Assembly (NCBI GenBank): GCA_900554315.1
Contig: USGP01000003.1
Span: 1 to 64,000, forward strand
Origin: an uncultured Mycoplasmatota bacterium
Lineage (GTDB): Bacteria; Bacillota_I; Bacilli_A; RF39; UBA660
Direction: 5' to 3'
Length of the DNA stretch: 64,000 nucleotides
Position numbers and translations under genes: made by a program. The notes under the pieces were generated by a model. It did no database searches, was not told where the DNA came from, and was given only the letters and a program-made list of their open reading frames with translations. Below, in pieces: positions 25,013-34,400 of this stretch (positions are counted from its first letter, which is position 1; every line of letters starts with the position of its first letter).

Positions 25013-25369
25013 TCAGATTACAATAAAATTTAATATTATTGTTATAATGAAAATCAAAAATGCTGTTAGCGATATGATTAATATTCCTATAAACTCTTCT
25101 TTTTTTATATTTTTTCTATCTAATACTATTAGTATGATTGTTGCAATGGATAAAATAAGTTCTAAGTAAATATTAAACATGGAACACCCTAGGGAAACAA
25201 TAGATGTAATCCAGTATATAATACTTTTGTCTGTTGACTTTTTTTCTTGTAATGATTTTTGATTTGGTATCTGTTTGGTATTAAGAGTTTGTTCTAATGT
25301 ATTCTTTCCACAGAAAGTACAATAGATACAATCATTGTCTATCGTTGCTCCACAATGAGGACATATCAT
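25013..25369 (-). CDS. Small zinc-ribbon membrane protein
   Basis: 118 aa. C-x2-C/C-x2-C zinc ribbon at residues 3-20 (CPHCG, CTFCG), a polar linker, then about three hydrophobic helices from 47 to the end. No known family beyond the general zinc-ribbon plus helices architecture; two other such proteins are in this window. Function unknown. Confidence 0.65.
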   Translation of the reverse strand: MICPHCGATIDNDCIYCTFCGKNTLEQTLNTKQIPNQKSLQEKKSTDKSIIYWITSIVSLGCSMFNIYLELILSIATIILIVLDRKNIKKEEFIGILIISLTAFLIFIITIILNFIVI

Positions 25370-25432
25370 ATCATCACTTCCTTATTCTTATTTTTAGTAT
25401 AACATTTTGTCTCTGTTTTTTCTCTTTTTTTC

Positions 25433-25456
25433 ATAAAAAAAACATCTTTCGATGTT
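25433..25456 (-). terminator. Terminator of the corA gene
   Basis: AACATC / GATGTT around a TTTC loop with a minus-strand run of eight T; it starts at the corA stop. Confidence 0.8.
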
Positions 25457-26397
25457 TATAGCATATTTTTCTTTTTTAAAAGCAAGGCTACTATTAGAGA
25501 AACTACCACAGCAATTAAGACAACTACTACAAATGCGTTACTTAAGTTTTCAATTGGTCCTAATGATACATTCATTCCTAAGAATGAGGAAATCATCGTT
25601 GGAATAGACAAAACAATTGTTGCTGCTGCTAAAAATTTCATTGCTATATTTAAGTTGTTAGAAATGATTGTAGCATAAGTATCTGTAATAGAAGATAAAA
25701 TATCTCTATAAATTCCTGCCATTTCTATTGCCTGTTTATTTTCAATGATTGTATCTTCTAATAGGTCTAAATCCCCTTCATATAGAGGAAGAACAATTCC
25801 TTTTGCCAACTTTTCTAATACGGCATCATTTGCCTTTAATGATGTCATAAAGTAAACTAATGTTTTTTCAGTTTCTAGTAATTCTACTAAGTCTTTATTT
25901 TCTGTTGATTTTTTTAATACCTTTTCTTTAGCTTCAATATCATGATTTACTTCTTTTAGAGCTTTTAAATAACTAGAAGCACTTTTTAATAAGATTTGAA
26001 TTAAGAATCTTGTTTTTTTAGCTGTTCTAAAATCTTTTACTTTATTACGTTTAAAGTCATTTAACATTAATGTCTTTTTTACAGTTACTGTAATAATATA
26101 GTTATTGTTTGTAATAATGATACCTAGAGGGTATGTTTTATATTTATGTTCTCCTTCTTCTTCTAGATAAGGAATATCAATTACAATTAGAGTAGCATTA
26201 TCTTCTTGTTCTACTCTTGGAAGTTCTTCGGTATCTAGTAGTTTCATAATAAGTTCTTTTTCTACACCTGTTCTATTTGCTACTTTGTCTATTTCATCTT
26301 GTGTTGGTGCAATTAGGTCTATCCAACAATCGCTAGTCATTTTTTTTACTTTTTTTGCTTTTTTCTCTACCGCACTAGTTTTGTATATTTTTAACAT
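25456..26397 (-). CDS. CorA-family divalent cation channel
   Basis: 313 aa. Large helical cytoplasmic domain, then two C-terminal membrane helices with the signature GMN at 274-276 after the first (SFLGMNVSLG), followed by a short KKKNML tail. CorA channels are homopentamers that import Mg2+ (or Co2+/Ni2+). The residues after GMN differ from the usual F/P, so transport or efflux of another ion is possible. No M-box riboswitch is visible upstream (26398-26492). Confidence 0.88.
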   Translation of the reverse strand: MLKIYKTSAVEKKAKKVKKMTSDCWIDLIAPTQDEIDKVANRTGVEKELIMKLLDTEELPRVEQEDNATLIVIDIPYLEEEGEHKYKTYPLGIIITNNNYIITVTVKKTLMLNDFKRNKVKDFRTAKKTRFLIQILLKSASSYLKALKEVNHDIEAKEKVLKKSTENKDLVELLETEKTLVYFMTSLKANDAVLEKLAKGIVLPLYEGDLDLLEDTIIENKQAIEMAGIYRDILSSITDTYATIISNNLNIAMKFLAAATIVLSIPTMISSFLGMNVSLGPIENLSNAFVVVVLIAVVVSLIVALLLKKKNML

Positions 26398-26464
26398 AAT
26401 ACCACTCCCTTCTTTTTTCGCACTATATTATAGCACATTTTTTTATTTTTGATAATCTTTTTAT

Positions 26465-26494
26465 AAAAAAACATATGGTTTTATCCATATGTTT
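26465..26494 (-). terminator. Terminator of the htrA gene
   Basis: Perfect 10-bp stem AAACATATGG / CCATATGTTT with a six-base loop and a minus-strand T-run; it begins in the stop codon. Confidence 0.8.
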
Positions 26495-27602
26495 AATTAC
26501 TTCCTAATTTTACATCGACAGTGTTTTCTTTACCATCTCTGATATAAGTTATTTTGATTGTATCCCCTGCTTGATGTTGATACAATTCATATCTTAGATA
26601 TGCTGAATCTTTTACTTCTTTGCCATCGATTTTTGTAATTACATCTCCGGTTGTTAATCCAGCATCAGCAGCTCCAGATCCTCTTTCTGCTTGAATAACA
26701 ACTACACCTTCTGTAATATTTCTATCGATGTTAACTTGATTTCTATATAAGCCCGTTCTATCACTAGCATTTACCATGGATACTCCTAATACAGGCCACT
26801 TAATTTCTTCTCCTTTTTCTAAGGATTCAATATGATTCATTGCATATTCAATAGGAATTGCAAATCCCATACCTTCAATCTCATCATCTACTAGTTTTAG
26901 AGAACAAATTCCTATTACTTCACCATTGGCATTTACTAATGGTCCACCACTGTTACCTGGATTAATAGAAGCATCAAATTGTAGAACTCGCATTACCCAG
27001 TCATTGCTGCTAGTGTTTGATACACTAACTGATACCATACGATCTTTTCCTGATAAAATACCAGATGTAACGGTTCCTCTATATTCTTCTCCCATTGGAG
27101 TTCCTACTGTAAACACAGTATCACCAAGTTTCATATCCTCACTGTTACCAATATTTGCTACCATTGAGACATTTGATTTATCTACTCTTAAAACTGCTAA
27201 ATCAAGATATTCATCTCCACCTAAAACTTCTGCTTCAGCTTCTGTATCATCCATCATGGTAACTGTTACGGAATCAGCTCCACTTACAACGTGATAATTT
27301 GTAAGTAAATAACCGTATTTATCATCTGTTTTATATACAAAGGCTGAACCAGTTGATATCAAACTGTTTTGTTCATAAGCTGATACCATAGCAACTGCAT
27401 CATATACTTTATCTACAGCTGCTGCTAGAGAATTTTTTTCATATATTTGAGTATCATTTCTAGTTACTACATTTTCTCCTGATGTTCCTATTACTTGACT
27501 TACTAATGGGGTCCATTTTAATAGAGCAAACATGATAATCCCACCTATGACAAAAGAAAAGGTAATTAGAAATATTGTTTTTAAATTTTCTTTCTTTTTC
27601 AC
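26493..27602 (-). CDS. HtrA/DegP-type membrane-anchored serine protease with PDZ domain
   Basis: 369 aa. N-terminal membrane anchor (about 10-28), trypsin-like domain with triad H104 (TNYHVVSG), D134 (LDLAVLRVD) and S218 (NPGNSGGP), then one PDZ domain (about 265-365: ERGSGAADAGLTTGDVITKIDG). Degrades misfolded proteins at the outer face of the membrane. The start codon overlaps the stop of the upstream Abi_2 gene by four bases, so its translation is coupled to it. Confidence 0.92.
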   Translation of the reverse strand: MKKKENLKTIFLITFSFVIGGIIMFALLKWTPLVSQVIGTSGENVVTRNDTQIYEKNSLAAAVDKVYDAVAMVSAYEQNSLISTGSAFVYKTDDKYGYLLTNYHVVSGADSVTVTMMDDTEAEAEVLGGDEYLDLAVLRVDKSNVSMVANIGNSEDMKLGDTVFTVGTPMGEEYRGTVTSGILSGKDRMVSVSVSNTSSNDWVMRVLQFDASINPGNSGGPLVNANGEVIGICSLKLVDDEIEGMGFAIPIEYAMNHIESLEKGEEIKWPVLGVSMVNASDRTGLYRNQVNIDRNITEGVVVIQAERGSGAADAGLTTGDVITKIDGKEVKDSAYLRYELYQHQAGDTIKITYIRDGKENTVDVKLGSN

Positions 27603-28549
27603 TCGTTATCTACACTCCTTTCGATTCCTGCTAAATCTTTCCAATTTTCTGGGAATCCCATTCTATGTAATACTTTTTCAACCCTAATAGATGTCAAATT
27701 ATAATTTAATGTTTGAACTACATTATCTAACTCTATTATCATATTCTTAAAATCATCAGATATTAACATTTGACGCATTATGATAAGTAAAGCAAACAAA
27801 TCACATTTTCCATATATATATTCACCATTTTCTTTTGGTATATCTAATAACTGATGATATACGGTATCATCGATTTGCTTCTGGGTTCTATTTTCATAAA
27901 GAATATCTTCATGAGCACACAAATTTCTATAATTGGCAAGTATTGGTAAGTATACCAAAAGGTCATCTACATCTACATTATAAATTTTGCCAATTTCTTG
28001 TTGATCTTCTGGTTTTAAGATAGAGAACATTTCACTTACGATTCCAAATGATAATACTTTTACAAGAATCCATAAAGGAATATATCCATAATTAGAAACA
28101 TAATGTAGTGTAGCTGAATGTTGGCTACCGTTTACTCTGATTTGACGTTTCATCTTCTTTAACAAATCATTAACTTGACGCTGTCTAGCTGGATCGTGTG
28201 TAAAGTTTTTTGCTCTTAAGTAGTCACGTTCTCGATAACCATATTTTTTTGATAATTGGTATGAAGTAATTGATTTTAAGTTGTTTTCAATTACTAATAA
28301 ATATTTAAAAATTACATTACGAAAAGAACGATCAAATAAGAACAAGCTATATAACTCTTCAAATGTTGTTCCAGAAATAAATTTCTTTTCTGTCTCTGAT
28401 TTGTAAAAAAGGTGACGATAACCATTTAAGAAGAAATAATTTTCTCTTAGCAATACTTGTTTGGCATATCTTTCGTCTTGGATTACTAAACCCTTATGTT
28501 TGAATATTTCAATTTGTTCATCTAGATTTTTAAATTGTTTCTCTATCAT
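27599..28549 (-). CDS. Abi_2 (AbiD/AbiF-like) HEPN protein
   Basis: 316 aa from the ATG at 28549-28547, after AGGTGAG; the upstream in-frame GTG lies in that site. Family landmarks: LRENYFFLNGYRHLF near residue 34, FDRSFRNVIFKYLLVIENNLKS near 72, YGYIPLW near 154, and R208-N-L-C-A-H213, the R-x4-H HEPN motif of RNase-type Abi proteins. Members act as phage-abortive or toxin-like RNA-binding proteins. Its four-base overlap with htrA is unusual for a defence gene and may mean a housekeeping stress role. No antitoxin-like gene is adjacent. Confidence 0.85.
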   Translation of the reverse strand: MIEKQFKNLDEQIEIFKHKGLVIQDERYAKQVLLRENYFFLNGYRHLFYKSETEKKFISGTTFEELYSLFLFDRSFRNVIFKYLLVIENNLKSITSYQLSKKYGYRERDYLRAKNFTHDPARQRQVNDLLKKMKRQIRVNGSQHSATLHYVSNYGYIPLWILVKVLSFGIVSEMFSILKPEDQQEIGKIYNVDVDDLLVYLPILANYRNLCAHEDILYENRTQKQIDDTVYHQLLDIPKENGEYIYGKCDLFALLIIMRQMLISDDFKNMIIELDNVVQTLNYNLTSIRVEKVLHRMGFPENWKDLAGIERSVDNE

Positions 28550-28567
28550 ATTTCTCACCTATTATAG

Positions 28568-28573
28568 ATTATA
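28568..28573 (-). promoter_or_regulatory. -10 box of the Abi_2-htrA operon
   Basis: TATAAT on the minus strand, 18 bases upstream of the Abi_2 start; no convincing -35 was found at 17 bp. Confidence 0.4.
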
Positions 28574-28616
28574 CCATATTCTTATCTTAAAAGTATGAAA
28601 TTTTTGTGAATTTATA

Positions 28617-28625
28617 TGCTATAAT
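28617..28625 (+). promoter_or_regulatory. Extended -10 promoter
   Basis: TGCTATAAT fits TGnTATAAT perfectly; no good -35. Drives the phospholipase-like gene at 28654. Confidence 0.55.
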
Positions 28626-28653
28626 ATTTTTAACTATTTAAGGAGGTTATGAT

Positions 28654-29625
28654 ATGCCAGCAACTGTTGCTCATGCTTATTTTGCAAGTGATGTTTATGA
28701 TACCTTACCTGCATCCATAAAAAATGTTTTATCTGTTCCAAGATTGCGAATGTTTGGGCAAAGTACAGATTCTTTTTTCTTTCTTCATTTATTATCTATA
28801 CTTCCTAATCAAAGAATGGCTTATTTTCAGAGGGTTACACATACTACGAAAACTAGAGAATTTTTTGTTACCCTTATCGAATATATCAAAGAAAATCATT
28901 TAGAGAATGATATTGACGTTTGTTCCTTTCTATGTGGATTTATTTGTCATTATGCTTTAGATACGACAGTTCATCCTTTTGTTTTTTATAAGACTGGAAA
29001 GTTTAATAAGAAAGATTCTAAAACTTATAAATATAATAGTTTACATACTTTTATGGAAGTTTTTTTAGATAATTACTTGATTCAAGATAGAGAAAAGAAA
29101 AATCCTTATGCTTTTCCTATTCATAAATATTGTTTTGATTTAACACCATTTTCTCCTTCTTTACAAGATACCTTACGATATGTATTTAATAAAGTTTATT
29201 CTGTTACAGATATGGATAAAAAGTATTATCAATCTTTAAAAGATATGAAATTATATATACGTATGTTCCGACAAGACAAATATGGAGTTAAAAAAAGTAT
29301 ATATAAATTTTTGGATTCTTTTACTTCTAAAAAAACCATAAAATTAGAATCTATTAGTTATCATTATACTATGAGTCCTAAATTGGATTATTTAAATTTT
29401 AAACATCATATATGGAGAAATCCTACAACTTATTCTATTACTAGTCATGATTCTTTTTATGATTTATATGTTAAATCTCTTAAATTAGCAAAAAAGATGA
29501 TAGAAAACACTTTTTCTTATTTAAACGGCAAGAATATTGATTTAAATAAGGTTTATCAAAATTTAAGTTATGTTACTGGTTTAGATTGTGAATTAAAAAA
29601 AGAACTAAAATATTTTGAATTTTAG
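28654..29625 (+). CDS. Zinc-dependent phospholipase C-like protein
   Basis: 323 aa after AAGGAGG. The opening MPATVAHAYFASDVYDTLP, then FLCGFICHYALDTTVHPFV and the later HTFMEVFLDNYL match the Zn_dep_PLPC family, where His/Asp residues bind zinc ions. There is no signal peptide, so the intracellular substrate is unclear; most bacterial members of this short type are uncharacterised. The last codons form the left arm of the terminator. Confidence 0.78.
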   Translation: MPATVAHAYFASDVYDTLPASIKNVLSVPRLRMFGQSTDSFFFLHLLSILPNQRMAYFQRVTHTTKTREFFVTLIEYIKENHLENDIDVCSFLCGFICHYALDTTVHPFVFYKTGKFNKKDSKTYKYNSLHTFMEVFLDNYLIQDREKKNPYAFPIHKYCFDLTPFSPSLQDTLRYVFNKVYSVTDMDKKYYQSLKDMKLYIRMFRQDKYGVKKSIYKFLDSFTSKKTIKLESISYHYTMSPKLDYLNFKHHIWRNPTTYSITSHDSFYDLYVKSLKLAKKMIENTFSYLNGKNIDLNKVYQNLSYVTGLDCELKKELKYFEF

Positions 29626-29633
29626 TTCTTTTT
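29597..29633 (+). terminator. Terminator overlapping the gene's 3' end
   Basis: Perfect 15-bp stem AAAAAGAACTAAAAT / ATTTTAGTTCTTTTT with a seven-base loop; the left arm codes for the protein C-terminus. Confidence 0.8.
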
Positions 29634-29678
29634 GTATATTTTTTTAATTTTTTCTCATCCTATTTTTAGGTGATATAT

Positions 29679-30746
29679 ATGTTTTATAGATATGAAATTA
29701 AAAAAGATAGAGACGAGAGTATTCTATATTTATATTTAACCATTAATTATGAGTTCTCAAAAGAATTTATGAGTCAGATGAATGATGATGATTTAAAGCG
29801 AAGAACTACTAATTTTATTAAAAGTAATCATATTCCTTTTGATGGAAATAAAGTTTATTTAGTTATTGATGGAATTGTTGTAAAAGCTTTTTCTATTCCT
29901 AAAAAAGAGATTATTGAAGATAATGTAACAGTTGATAATTATGATGATTTATCTTATATGGTAACTTTAAGATTAGAGGATCAATCTGTTGTAGAAATAT
30001 CTTTAAAAGAGTTTTTACTTGGTGCTTTAGCAACAAATATGGTTCCTAATTTACCTATAGAAGTATTGAAGGCAATGGCTATCTTATATCGTACTTATGC
30101 CTGGAAACAGATGAAAGAATATAAATTGATTGAAGCTGTTAATGAGTTTTTTGTCTATAAGCCAATTGATTACTATAAAATTGCTTTTGCTCCTGACTAT
30201 GATACTATTGTTGCAACTCTGGAAGAAGCTATTCGACAAACAAAATATATGTTTTTAAGTTATGAAAATGATTATATTTTACCATTTTTACATATTTCTA
30301 ATTTTGGAATGACTTTTGAAGATTCTAGATATCCTTATTTATCTTCTGTCTCTAGTTTATGGGATGCTTCTGCCCCCTTCTACGTGGATACTATTTCTTT
30401 TTCCTATGACTTACTAAGTAAGATATTTCATTTTACTATTACCAAAGATAGTAGTTTTGAAATTACTGAAGTTTCTCCAAATGGTAAAGTATTAAAATTA
30501 TCAATTGCAGGTCATGAAATTGATGGTAAAAACTTTGTAAAATTATTACATTTAAAATCCCAATTTTTATCTATTATATTAAATACTACAAACATTTCTA
30601 TTATTACAAAAGGTTGGGGAAATGCCTTAGGATTAAGTTTATGGGGTGCTTGTCAACTGGCTGCTAACGGATGTAGTTATGCTAATATATTAAATTATTA
30701 TTTTCCTAAGGTTAAAATTTGTGAATATAAAAAAGAGCTTTCTTAG
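29679..30746 (+). CDS. SpoIID/LytB-domain protein lacking the catalytic glutamate
   Basis: 355 aa from the ATG at 29679; the GTG nine bases upstream is inside the AGGTG site. The SpoIID domain is recognisable at residues 105-145 (LKEFLLGALATNMVP, then EVLKAMAILYRTYA) and 315-350 (GWGNALGLSLWGA to YFPKVKI). SpoIID is a lytic transglycosylase whose catalytic Glu lies in (S/A)EMP; here that position is N120 (TNMVP). The conserved GHGVGMSQYGA is GNALGLSLWGA, losing the His and Gln. No signal peptide or membrane helix. Probably not catalytic by the known mechanism. Convergent with the type VII operon. Confidence 0.75.
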   Translation: MFYRYEIKKDRDESILYLYLTINYEFSKEFMSQMNDDDLKRRTTNFIKSNHIPFDGNKVYLVIDGIVVKAFSIPKKEIIEDNVTVDNYDDLSYMVTLRLEDQSVVEISLKEFLLGALATNMVPNLPIEVLKAMAILYRTYAWKQMKEYKLIEAVNEFFVYKPIDYYKIAFAPDYDTIVATLEEAIRQTKYMFLSYENDYILPFLHISNFGMTFEDSRYPYLSSVSSLWDASAPFYVDTISFSYDLLSKIFHFTITKDSSFEITEVSPNGKVLKLSIAGHEIDGKNFVKLLHLKSQFLSIILNTTNISIITKGWGNALGLSLWGACQLAANGCSYANILNYYFPKVKICEYKKELS

Positions 30747-30757
30747 TGAAAGCTCTT
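30731..30757. terminator. Terminator between the SpoIID-like gene and the type VII operon
   Basis: Perfect 10-bp stem AAGAGCTTTC / GAAAGCTCTT with a five-base loop; a minus-strand T-run is present, while the plus-strand side is weaker. Confidence 0.75.
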
Positions 30758-30971
30758 ATTTCGTATTTTTTAATTCTTCTAAAGCTTGATCTGCATCTTT
30801 ATTTAGATCTACTGTCGTTTGCAAATATTTAGAATATCTTTCTACTGTTGATAGAAAATCTTCTAGTTCTTCTATATTTAAGTCTTTGATAATGGATTTT
30901 ATAGTAGTAGTAGCATTTTCTAAATCTTTAGCAATGTTTTCTACTTGTTCATATGTTAATGTTCCTATCAT
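30756..30971 (-). CDS. Small helical protein of the type VII locus (71 aa)
   Basis: 71 aa, almost entirely predicted helix (YEQVENIAKDLENATTTI, DFLSTVERYSKYLQTTVDL), acidic, with no WXG motif. Starts within the stop of the previous gene (ATGA overlap). Size and context resemble the small helical Esx/Lap-like proteins that accompany type VIIb secretion, but I cannot assign it to a named family. It is the last gene of the operon. Confidence 0.65.
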   Translation of the reverse strand: MIGTLTYEQVENIAKDLENATTTIKSIIKDLNIEELEDFLSTVERYSKYLQTTVDLNKDADQALEELKNTK

Positions 30972-31165
30972 TCACCTAATTCCTCCATTTTTGGTTTTTT
31001 ACTTAACTCTTCTTGTACTACTTTAGATTTTTCTATTACTCTTTCACGATACTCTTCAATTTGCTCTATGTTTCCGATGTTGGTTGGATTAGGCCATTGC
31101 TCTTTCATTATATTAATGCATTCAAATATTTTATTTACTGCATTGGCATAACTATTATAGTCCAT
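30968..31165 (-). CDS. Small helical protein of the type VII locus (65 aa)
   Basis: 65 aa with AGGAGGG before the ATG. Two predicted helices (SYANAVNKIFECINIMKEQW; NIEQIEEYRERVIEKSKVVQ) around a PNPTN turn form a helical hairpin like WXG100 proteins, though shorter and with W-P-N instead of W-x-G at the turn. Probably a partner or substrate of the EssC machine. Unassigned family. Confidence 0.65.
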   Translation of the reverse strand: MDYNSYANAVNKIFECINIMKEQWPNPTNIGNIEQIEEYRERVIEKSKVVQEELSKKPKMEELGE

Positions 31166-31175
31166 ATTATCCCTC

Positions 31176-31433
31176 CTATATTAAGATAATTCTTGATCCA
31201 TTTTTTAAATCTGTATCTCGAACTGTCTTATTTACATCGTAAACTTCTCCAGTCTCCATACTATAAAAATTACTATTTTCTTTTATAACATAATCATTGT
31301 CAGTTAATTCTAAAAGACCCTCTTCAATCAATTTTTTAACAGTGCCTACTTTTTTATTAATAGGAATATATAAATCATAATTTTTCTCTATTAGCGGAAT
31401 AGATAATTCTATTAAAATTTTATTATTATTCAT
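31176..31433 (-). CDS. YukD/EsaB-like ubiquitin-fold protein
   Basis: 85 aa. The beta-grasp pattern is clear: ILIELSIPLIEKNYDLYIP, a helix TVKKLIEEGLLEL, and the closing DTDLKNGSRIILI. YukD/EsaB proteins are obligate small components of type VIIb secretion in Bacillota. The ribosome binding site AAGGAGG overlaps the essC stop codon, so expression is coupled to essC. Confidence 0.82.
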   Translation of the reverse strand: MNNNKILIELSIPLIEKNYDLYIPINKKVGTVKKLIEEGLLELTDNDYVIKENSNFYSMETGEVYDVNKTVRDTDLKNGSRIILI

Positions 31434-31446
31434 ATGTTAGGCCTCC

Positions 31447-34400
31447 TTAATCTTCTGTTACCCATTTTGTTAGAGCTGTCTTTCCTTTCTTAATTACATA
31501 TCCAAAGTTTGGTTCTAGTTCTACTCTAAGTACTCTACTGTTTGTTGTTACTTTTAATGTAAATTGATTAGAAATGCCATTTCCTAACCAGATTCCTTCA
31601 GATAGATTTGTATTTCCTTTGAACCAAGCTTCATAATTTAATGATTTAATGTTATCAATTGTATCAACTAAAATAAATTTAACATTTGATACTGATTTTA
31701 CTTTATCTAGCAATTGCGTTACTACAGCTTTGTCTGCAGGTAATGTTTTATTTAATATGCTGGTAATTCCTGTAATCATACAAATATTAGTTCCTTCTGT
31801 TGTATATGCGTTATTAAGAGCAGTTGCAATATTTTCCCCTGTTTCGTATGTAACGTCTGCAATTTCACTCTTATTAATTAAGCTATTACCATCTACTACT
31901 GAAACATTTATGCCTTCTTTTTTATTCATCATTCTTAACCATGTTTGTAAGAAATTGGCATTAGAAGAAACATCTTCTCCTGTTGTAATATAGATACCAC
32001 TTTCTTCTAAGTTTACTGTACTTATTTCTAGAGTTTCTTTATTAATTCCTACTGGAATATTTCTAATACTTGTAAAGTTACTTTCTAATTGGGTTGCAGT
32101 AACTGTCTCTGGAAGTGTTGGAACTGGTTTTGCTTTGTATTCACAGATAGATTGTAATTTATCACATATTACTTTTACATACTCTGTTAACTTTTCTTCC
32201 TTATATGCATAAGCAGTTTGGAATTCAAAAATACCATCTCTACTAATTAAACCACGACCATAGGCTTTAGAAGGTTCTTTCTTTCTAACTCCAGGAATTA
32301 CAGTTCCATAATCTGATGGATCATTAAATTGTAATACGACTGACTGTTTGAAATTTTGTTTCAAACGGTAACGTACGGTATTTGGTCCACTAGTACTTAA
32401 AATAAATACAACACCATATTTTAAACAGTCCCTAGTAATTTGTCCCATGACTTCTTCATAATCATTGTAAGTATCAATAAATCCTTCTACGTTGTTTATC
32501 ATAACTACAATCATTGGTATTTGTTTTCCACCGTGCTTGATATAGAAATCATAAGATCCATTGTAGTCAACAAACACTTTTTTTCTATCATCGATTGTCT
32601 TTAATAACATTTTAAATAAGTTGTCAATTTTTTCTTTTTCAGTAGAAAGAATTACATCTCCTACATGAGGAGCATTTCTAAACATGGTTAATGTTTCTGC
32701 TCCAAAGTCTAAAATGTAAAAATTTACTTCTTTTGAATCATGAGAGATTATAGACGAATAGACAATACTTGATAGCATTAGTTCTTTACCACTACCAGCA
32801 CTACCAAATACAATAGTATTTCCTTCTTTTGATATTGGTAGTGTTAATACATTTTGTTTTTGATTATCTGGATCATCATACTCTCCGATAATTGGATTAA
32901 TATCATTCTTTTCAGCATGAACTTGATATTTTTTTCTTAAATCTTCAATATAGATTGTATTTGGAATTCTTGGTAACCATAATTGTGGAATACTTATGTT
33001 TTCTTCTGTTGCTGTTTGAACAATATAATTAACAATATTGGTAATTTCTTCTCCTTGTGACTCTACGGTTACTTCATTCTGTTTGGTATCAAATGTCTTA
33101 ATATAATTACCTACATTATCTAAAAAGTTTACAGATTGATCTACTTTTTTCTTTCTTTTTTCTGTTGGGTAATACTGAGCTCCTGCCCAAGCTGCTTGTC
33201 CTAATGCAAATAATTCATTATAACCTACTTGTAAATAGAATCTACCAGGATTCTTTAATGATGCGGCATCTGGACATTTTATCATATCCATACTGTCTGA
33301 TTTATCTTGTACTTTTAAACATACTCTAAATTTTGAGTTTGACCAGATTTGGTCATTAACTACTCCAGCAGGTTTCTGTGTTGCTAGAATAAGATGGACT
33401 CCTAATGAACGTCCAATACGTGCTGTAGATATTAATTGATCCATAAATTCAGGACGTTGGTCTTTTAATTCAGCAAACTCATCACTGATAATAAATAGAT
33501 GAGATACTGGTTGTTTTACCAATCCTTTTCGATATAAAGATTGATATTTATAAATATCTATTGTACTTTCATTTAAATTATCTCTTGCTGCATTAAAAAT
33601 ACGTTGTCGTTTTCTTAATTCACTTTGAATAGAAGCAAGAGAACGATTCATTTCAATCGTGTCCAAGTTTGTTATGGTACCGGCAAGGTGTGGTAATTTT
33701 ATTCCTGTTTCTTTATTTTCAAAAGCTCCTGTTAGTCCTCCACCTTTATAGTCGATTAATACGAATGATACTTCATATGGGTGGTAATTTAATGCCATCG
33801 ACAAAATATAAGTAATAATAAACTCAGACTTACCAGAACCAGTCATTCCGGCAATTAATCCGTGTGGTCCATAGAATTTTTCATGTAAATCTAGTTTAAA
33901 TAATTCTTGATGCTTGTCAACACCAACTGGTGCTGCTAAAGATTTGGTTGGATCATTTGATTTCCAACGGTTTAGAATATTTAATTGTTCAATCATACCA
34001 ACATTATACATTTCTAGGAAACTTAAGCTTGCTGGTAAGCTTTGATTTTCTTTGGAAATATCAATTGGTATATTAGCCAAAATCTTGCAACATTCATATA
34101 TATTTAATGTTTGATCAAAATCAGCAACAAATTCTTTTTGTTTATTAGAAACCAATTCGTTTTGGAACACTCCTGATTTCTTATCTCCAATACTAATGAA
34201 TGTTTTACATTCATTTGGTAAGTTTACTAGTCTAGGACTGATAACAATTAAACTAAAACCAATATTAATTTCTAATTCACATACGTCTTTTACTAATTCA
34301 ATATCACGAACCATTTTATAGTCATCAGTTATAATCATATAATATGGTTGATATTTTGTATAATCGACATTATTTAATTCTCTTTTACCATTATTGTCTT

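Noticed and set aside
26398..26492. Possible Mg2+ riboswitch upstream of or around corA
   Set aside because: The spacer beyond the corA start is short, AT-rich and is taken up by the htrA terminator; no M-box-like structure is visible.
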